64,000 nt of DNA, taken from assembly GCA_030762895.1 (NCBI GenBank), contig CM061069.1:25477404-25541403 (forward strand), given 5' to 3'. Position numbers and translations under genes: made by a program. A model generated the notes under the pieces. It saw nothing but the letters and a program-made list of their open reading frames with translations. It did not search any database and was not told where the DNA came from. Positions 58,031 through 64,000 of this stretch are shown one piece after another (positions within the stretch are counted from its first letter, which is position 1; each line of letters opens with the position of its first letter). This DNA is from Sophora flavescens. Its lineage: Eukaryota; Streptophyta; Magnoliopsida; Fabales; Fabaceae.

Positions 58031-58215
58031 CTAAATGTGACACCCTCTACCCCGCATGTATTCATAACACTTAAGAGCGATAAAAAAAAAGAACACATGC
58101 ATATTATATCATAATAATAAAAACCGAGCAGAGGTTGCCGCATTGTAACATAACTTCTAAAACGCAGAAAAAGAAAACATGTTTTAAAGAAACATAACTG
58201 AAAATCAGGGTGTTC

Positions 58216-58640
58216 TGATTTTCTTTGGAGATATAATTGATAGAAAAAGTACCAGTGGAGGATGCCACTTCATTGGAGCAAATATGATCTCCTGGTCAAG
58301 GAAAAGGCAAAGCACCATTGCTCTCTCAACAACTGAAGCTGAGTACATATCTGCAGCAAGTTGTTGTTCACAACTGCTTTGGGTAAAATATCAACTTGAG
58401 GATTATTCAATGTTTGAGCATATTATACCGATTTGGTGTGATAATACTAGTGCTATTAACTTGTCTAAAAATCTCATACAACATTCTAGAGCAAAGCATA
58501 TAGAAATAAAGCATCATTTTATTAGAGATTATGTGCACAAGGGTTTTTTGAAAGAGTTTGTGAACAGTGTATCAGTGAGCAGACATCTTTACTAAACCTT
58601 TAAGTGAAGATAGGATTGTTTTTATTTGAAGGAATCTTAA
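58216..58640 (+). pseudogene. pol: Element D RNase H, second part
   Basis: The copia RNase H resumes after the nested element: GDIIDRKSTSGGCHFIGANM, ISWSRKRQSTIALSTTEAEY, WCDNTSAINLSKN, HIEIKHHFIRDYV. A one-base shift then leads to ADIFTKPLSEDR, the usual end of copia pol. The first half (RNase H start, FCDADF) lies at 54780-54811. Confidence 0.87.
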
Positions 58641-59068
58641 TATGCATAATGTGTCTGAATGAGTGTATGCTGATATGTCTGAAAATTTAAATGTTTAAAT
58701 GCTTGACTCGTCTATTTTTTTTTATGCTTCACTCGTCTACTTTAGTCAAGCGTTTGATGATGTGGCTAAAAGCACTAAGTGCTAACCCTGACTGAGACAC
58801 ATGTACATCGCAAAATTTCCCTCTTTTTTCTTAAAAACGTTCCATTTTTTTACAACTGTCTTTTCAAAAGTTATTGCTGTTTATGGCAATTATCTCTCTC
58901 CTTGTTCCCAACGTAAAAACACTCAAGCATTTTAACAAAAGTAACCCGTGTCATTTCAAAAATTTCCCACTCATAATCTTTGCTCACAATCTCTCTCTGA
59001 TTTCTCTTCGTCCTCAAACTCTCAAAACCTTTCATCTCCAAAACCCTAAAATCTTCTTTTTTGAATCA

Positions 59069-60310
59069 ATGGCACCCAAAAGTCTTTTGGAAACTCTGGC
59101 TGAGAAGACCAAAGTCTCTGTTTCTGAGATGAAGAAGGTGCACCCTGGAACGGTCCCATATTTTGATGAGCTTAGGACCAAGGGTTTAGACGTTCAACCT
59201 GAACTTAAGCATGCTGGATGGTTACCTTTCTTCCAACTTCAAGAACTTGTCTTCCCTGCTCTAGTTAGGGAGTTCTGGAGAACTGCGAAGATCACTAAGG
59301 ATGATACAACCTCCATGATTTCTGGAGATGTGGGTGATGACCATGTCATCATCACTCACGAGTCACTCGCTGAAGTGACCAAATGCCTATGAGAAGGTGT
59401 TGGGTATGATAAAGATTGGCTGAAGACTCTGGGAGAGACAAGGGTGAACTTAGTTCTGTATGGAGTTTCTAAACCTAGAAATCCAGACGCCAAGTATCTG
59501 ACAGCAAAGGAAAGATTTCTCCATGTTCTTATCATTAGCTGTGTTATGCCTAGGGCTGGATCTAGGAATCATGAGAGTAAGATAGAAAATTTTTCTATCT
59601 ACCACGTAGTCCAGAAAATCAGGGTAGATATCACTGATTTAATCTTTAGGCATATGGAGAAAGCTGTGAAAGGAAAGGATAAAGACTATCCTTAGGGTAT
59701 GATCATGACTAGGATCTTTAGGGTAAACAAGCTGAAGGATTTGAGGAAAGCTTGTCATTCTGATCTTTGCATAGAAATCACAACAAAGACTCTGTCTTTG
59801 ATGAATATTCGATTGTCACCTACTATTGATCCCACTGCTCAAGCCTCATCATCAGCCCCTACTGAAACTGGTCAAGTAGAAGAGGCACTCACCATTCCTT
59901 TTTTGTCAAGGCTGAACCTTTAGTGGAACTGTTGAGGAAGAAAGACCTTAGTTATTGAGGAAAAGGAAGAGAGAGTTACCGAGACATCTGCTCAAGCAAC
60001 TGCTGAAGTCCCTACTCAGGTTGTTGAACCTGTTGCCAAATATTCTGTTGAACCTGCTAAGGTTGCAGAACCTGCTACTGCACCTGCCTCTGTCCCTAAT
60101 GCACCCAGTGTTACAAAGGTGTTCCGAAGGAAGAGAGTTGTGCAAGCTGAGGGGGAGTCTAAACCTGAATTGATTGTGATCCCTAATAAGAAGAGGACAA
60201 CTGTGACCAAGAGAAGATTGGTATTGCTCCCAACACCCTCACCCTCACCATCACCACAAAGAGCCCCAACACCACCACAAAAAACACCAACACCTTCACC
60301 TCAACTGTAA
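59069..60310 (+). pseudogene. Element D extra ORF (plant transposon-protein type)
   Basis: It starts MAPKSLLETLAEKTKVS. One frame runs 414 codons to the TAA at 60308, with stops at 59390, 59693 and 59921 and possibly one more near 59957. The folded part has LVFPALVREFW, VNLVLYGVSKPRN, KERFLHVLIISCVMPRAGS and IYHVVQKIRVDITDLIF, the pattern of the 'putative plant transposon protein' family. The C-terminal third is Pro/Ala/Thr-rich (TAEVPTQVVEPVAK, TPSPSPSPQRAPTPP). The terminal TAA belongs to the LTR that starts at 60306, so the true end is lost. Confidence 0.7.
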
Positions 60311-60885
60311 CACCTCAATTTTTCTGTTTCTTAATAATCTTTGTATATGTGTGTTTATTATTTTAAATTTGAGAGATTATTTTAATACATTAAAATTAAT
60401 TTCATGATTTATTTTGTAGTAAGAAGCTACAGTTGAAATTTCAGTTAAAATTTCAGACGGACCCGGTCTGTGTTTTCACTGTTAGTAAAAGTTTACTAAT
60501 CAGGAAAACAAATTTCGACTTGTGTAATGAAACTGGAGATTCCTAACATGTTTAGAAAATTTTCTTAATTTTAAAAATTTTCATTTATAAATATTACAAT
60601 ATTAATTTTTTTCGGGTAGAAAATGCACGAAGGAAATACGACCGGTTTTCATAGTCAGTAAATCGAAGGAACCGGAAGGAAGTTGATTACACTAAATAAG
60701 AGTAGTTGAAAATTGAGAGACATGATGTGAAACCCTTTTATTTGCATTAATTGCATAAAAATCATTTTGCTTAAACTTCCAAGAAACATTTTTATTTTAT
60801 TATTCAAATTTTAAATTCAATTTTATTTTTTACTATTATTCTCTCCATTTCTTCCCACATCAGCTGAACCCCTTCCCCACTCTCC

Positions 60886-60893
60886 TATAAATA
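60886..60893 (+). promoter_or_regulatory. TATA box in the terminal LTR
   Basis: ctcctataaatacc lies 580 bp into the LTR and is followed by cttcttcactctcacttttc, as is usual for an LTR U3/R junction. Confidence 0.55.
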
Positions 60894-63294
60894 CCACCCA
60901 TTCTTCTTCACTCTCACTTTTCTTCCCTTCATCCATGAAACTAAGAACACTCACACAGAAACTCCATTTACTCACCAAAATAATACTGAAATTTTGACCC
61001 TCTTATTTTCTGAAACTCGGAAAACTTTATACATGAAAGTTGTACCTCTTCCTCTCCTCTTTCCAACGAACTAAATATAATAAAAAGAGGATAAGTATAT
61101 TGGGAGATACGCCCAAATCACCACAGTGGCTCAAAACTCTCCATCACACGAAAAAATGCAGAAAGAAGGCTCTTTACGTCCCTTTTCTCATTCTGAATCA
61201 AGCAAAAACCTTCAACATCAAAATTGTGCCTTTCTCTCTTACCTTTCCAACAAGAACAAGTTTGAAATTTTTATAGGAGTAGATCGTGAGATACACTCAC
61301 AATACCACCACATCCTCAAAATTGTCAAGTTTTTTTTTAACCAAGCTTGTTTTGGAGCATTTCTCTTCATTCTTCATCACTCAAGGGTAATCTTTTCACT
61401 CTTAATCCTCATCTTCTCATTAATATTTATTTCATCCTCATGCATGTCATATTTTCATGGTTGCATGTCCAAATTTTTACAAAAACATTCTTAGAAAACC
61501 CTAGAAAAATCTTTTTAATGTGAAACAAGTTTTTATAATCTCATAATAAACCCTAATTTCATCTTATAAGTTTGCATGCATATGTTTAAGGGTCTAGGAC
61601 CCTTGCATGTTGATGTTATGACTTGGGGATGATGTTTGAATGAAAATAATAATTTGGTGTGGATGAACATATGAAAACACAAATATGGCAGCATGACCTT
61701 TAGCGATTCGTGAGCCCATAAATTTTTATTCAAAACATATTTCCGAAAAATAAATACATATTTGGAAATAATGCTTTTGGGGCTTTAATTTGATATATAA
61801 TATATAAGTATTTGGATGATATTTTCTGGGTCAAAACCCCTATCAAAGTAGAGTAAAGTTCTGGTTGCGAAAATATGCACATAATTGGTTGCATGATGAT
61901 TTTAAATATGATTTTGAAAGTTAAATTCTTTATAAAATTTTCTGAGTTGATACTGAATTATAAATAAAGTTTAGTTGAAGATTTGGAATTTTTACATATG
62001 TATATGAAGAGAAACAATTTTATAAAGTTATATATTGGTGAAATCGGATTTCTAGAAAATTCCTGTGCAAACAGAGGCAGTGTGTGATTTTTAATGAATT
62101 AATGCCTTCGAATTTTTACATGGGACCAACTGTACTGTGTTGGTGTGTGTGTGTTAGGTACCTCCAAGTAAATCATCAAAAACTTTAAAGGTCATTTGAG
62201 TGATCATTCACAATTTAAACCCACCGCTGTTCTGAAAAACGCTTTCATCCTAATTTTTGAATGAAAAATATGATTTTAAAAAATATATCTTTTAACATGA
62301 TCAAGTAAAGATTTTTGGTATAAAAAAGACTATAAACAAGTGTTAATAAAAAGATAAGATGATTTTTGATTTAACTTAGGTTATGTGCTTGATTCTTAGA
62401 CTTGCGACACGTTACGAGCAAAGGAGGTTCGCTTTGGGCAATGCGGAAACAAAGACTTTTCTCCCCTTCGAGTCAGGTAAGGGGAGACTTCCCGAGGGAT
62501 GCTCTTTATGATAACTACATGTTGTTTGTGATTTATTTTATGTGTCTTTGTTGAGTCTTGATTGGTGGCTTATGTTGTCTGCTAGATCTGATAACATGTT
62601 TAAATTTTTATGTTTGATTGATTATATATGTGAATATAGTTGACGCATGCTTTATCTGTTATGAGACTGTTTGGTTGATTGCCTGGAAATCCTAACATTG
62701 GTTAGAGCTCAATTAATAATAAAAGATAAAAGCTTTAAGAAAACTATATGAAGAATATCAAAAATAAAATTTTAGTTGAAGAAATATTTTGGTAAAAGAA
62801 AAAGTAAATTATCCTTTCAAAATCTAATGGGAATTTAAGAATTTAAAAATATTTTTTTTATAAAGAAAAAAATTATGTGAAGATCTAAATGATTTTATCA
62901 TTAAGAAAAATTTAACTTTTGAAAATATTATGGTGAAATACCATAAAGAAAAACAAGTTTATTTTTAAGGGTTTCAAAAGATTTACTTTAAAAGTTTCAA
63001 ATATTTCCAGAAAAAGAAAGTTTCAAAATAAAATAGATTTTTGGAAAAGAAATAGATTTTCTATAACTCGAAGTTTTTAAAAATGAATTTCAAATGAAAA
63101 ATTTTTTCTTTTGCCAAAAGTTTTACTCAACGAAAATATTCCGATAACTTGGATAAGTTACGGAGGTTGTGTTTTGTATTTGTGTTTTCACTAAACGAAA
63201 AATAACATTGAAAAGTGAACCTAGTAACCGAGACGTCGGGACACTAGTGTTTCTATAGTAAAACGCATGTGGATCTATGATCCGTATCACGATG

Positions 63295-63430
63295 TTGTGG
63301 ACTGTGTCCTATATACGTTGTTGTGGACTGTGTGTCCTATATACGTTGTTGTGGGTGTGTGTCCTACATATGTTGTTGTGGACTGTGTGTCCTACATACA
63401 TCGTTGTGGACTGTGTGTCCTATATACATG
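63295..63430. repeat. About 28-bp tandem repeat, five units
   Basis: Units of ttgttgtggactgtgtgtcctatatacg with small variations are repeated five times. They read open in more than one frame by virtue of repetition; no gene is supported. Confidence 0.88.
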
Positions 63431-64000
63431 GTCAAAGGTGAATGTTGTTTTCTACGACCACAAAGTCTAAGACTAGTCAACAGGTCTAGGGTTGTTGTGA
63501 TTGGACACTTGGGCTAAAGTGTCCTATATTGACAATCAAAGTTTTAAAACATCGAAAATTTATGGGTGGTCGTGAGCCTTGAGCCTCGACAAAGGAAAGA
63601 ATGAAACACAAAGAAAAGCTGCGAAAACTCTTGTTTTTCATGCATAGTTTGGCAGACGTGCCTGTGTTGACCATTGTGCCTCATGTGCCTTTGGTGGATT
63701 TGAAAGTGGGTCCAGGAAAGGCCAGGCTATGTACGACTATTTATGGAGCTCAGATATTTGAGATATTTTATAGGCCGAGTTACGCACGATTAACATTGGA
63801 GTTCATATGAATTACGTACAATGATGATTGGAGCTCGAGTCCTATCGAGTTACGTACTTTAATAGTTGGAACTCGGAACCTTGACGGACAAAATTATTGA
63901 CGTTGTGACGTTGTGCCTTATTTGGTAATCGTGCTTGATCAACTCATTTGAATGGAAGTTGGGATCTCCGGAGATTAGGATAGATGTTGAATATAGAAGT

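Larger units (their letters stand above)
54820..58215 (-). mobile_element. Nested TGTAACACC-family LTR element, minimal interior
   Basis: It is flanked on both sides by ctgatttt (54812-54819 and 58216-58223). On the minus strand: a shortened 5' LTR (58215-58037), primer site at 58030-58020, 257 bp of internal sequence, a polypurine tract and a 3' LTR of 2960 bp (57779-54820). No gag or pol is present. The first and last parts of the short 5' LTR match the ends of the 3' LTR, so it lost about 2.8 kb. It is a non-autonomous element dominated by its LTR. Confidence 0.82.
47210..60305 (+). mobile_element. Sirevirus-like copia element D, nested and truncated
   Basis: The order is 5' LTR (about 47210-50464), initiator-Met primer site, gag, protease, integrase, RT, RNase H and an extra downstream ORF cut at 60305 by another LTR. 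Insertions inside it: a MITE (47371-47693) and a solo LTR (48322-49748) in the 5' LTR, and a reduced LTR element (54820-58215) in RNase H. All ORFs carry stops. The 3' LTR is not in the window. The left end is approximate. Confidence 0.82.
60306..64000 (+). mobile_element. Start of a long gypsy-type LTR, runs off window
   Basis: TGTAACACCTCAA at 60306 cuts the element D extra ORF. A TATA box (60886-60893) and a CT-rich leader follow. There are no coding motifs to 64000. The start is similar to, but not the same as, the family at 57779. The right end and target duplication (expected TCAAC) are beyond the window. Confidence 0.6.

Noticed and set aside
61040..61494. Plus-strand ORFs of 78 and 122 codons in the terminal LTR
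   Set aside because: They overlap in different frames downstream of the LTR TATA box, with no domain or codon pattern.

Overview
This is a plant nuclear window, and the sequence suggests a eudicot, plausibly a legume. It is AT-rich, with nested LTR retrotransposons, MITEs and one intron-containing host gene; there are no prokaryotic gene signals. The only host gene I can support is an ICE1/SCREAM-type bHLH transcription factor on the minus strand (40581-45790). It has four exons and encodes 483 residues. Its splice sites are canonical, and an in-frame stop lies directly before the ATG. Everything else is transposable-element material at different stages of decay.

Layout. 1-2169: unassigned repeat containing a 462-bp tandem duplication. 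2170-9095: decayed Sirevirus-like Ty1/copia element 1 (minus), truncated in gag and abutting a truncated Athila-type Ty3/gypsy element (9096 to about 13450, minus). About 13450-13809 plus 19666-20018: remains of a long-LTR 'TGTAACACC' element. 13810-19660: complete non-autonomous Athila/Tat-type element B1 (minus), flanked by CACGA target-site duplications (TSDs). 20107-20829: hAT-like element. 22336-32438: Sirevirus-like element A (plus), split by complete non-autonomous element B2 (24442-29760, TSD ATGGT). 32439 to about 37981: chromovirus-like Ty3/gypsy element with a 5' LTR, a MITE in gag, and a truncated pol. 38849-39372: hAT-like repeat. 40409-46184: the ICE1-like gene. About 47210-60305: Sirevirus-like element D (plus). 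Its 5' LTR holds a MITE and a solo LTR (48322-49748, TSD TTTGG), and its pol is split by an LTR element that has almost no internal region (54820-58215). 60306-64000: start of another long LTR, running off the window.

How the parts fit. The insertions can be ordered. B2 and the MITE each interrupt a reading frame that rejoins in frame when the insert and one TSD copy are removed. The downstream extra ('env-like') ORFs of A and D both end on a stop codon supplied by the first bases of a gypsy-type LTR.

The most striking pattern is that each LTR lineage carries its own dispersed array of short, mostly palindromic motifs. These are TACAC..GTGTA in Sirevirus elements 1 and A, CTCGCGAG-GCGAG in B1/B2, GAGCACGGNCGTGCTC in the TGTAACACC family, and GACGAGTCACCCGTC-like in D. 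Such clusters are known from Sireviruses; their parallel presence in unrelated lineages here deserves attention. In the host gene, the residue aligning by eye with Arg236 of Arabidopsis ICE1 (the ice1-1/scrm-D position) is histidine. Boundaries given as 'about' are estimates by eye.
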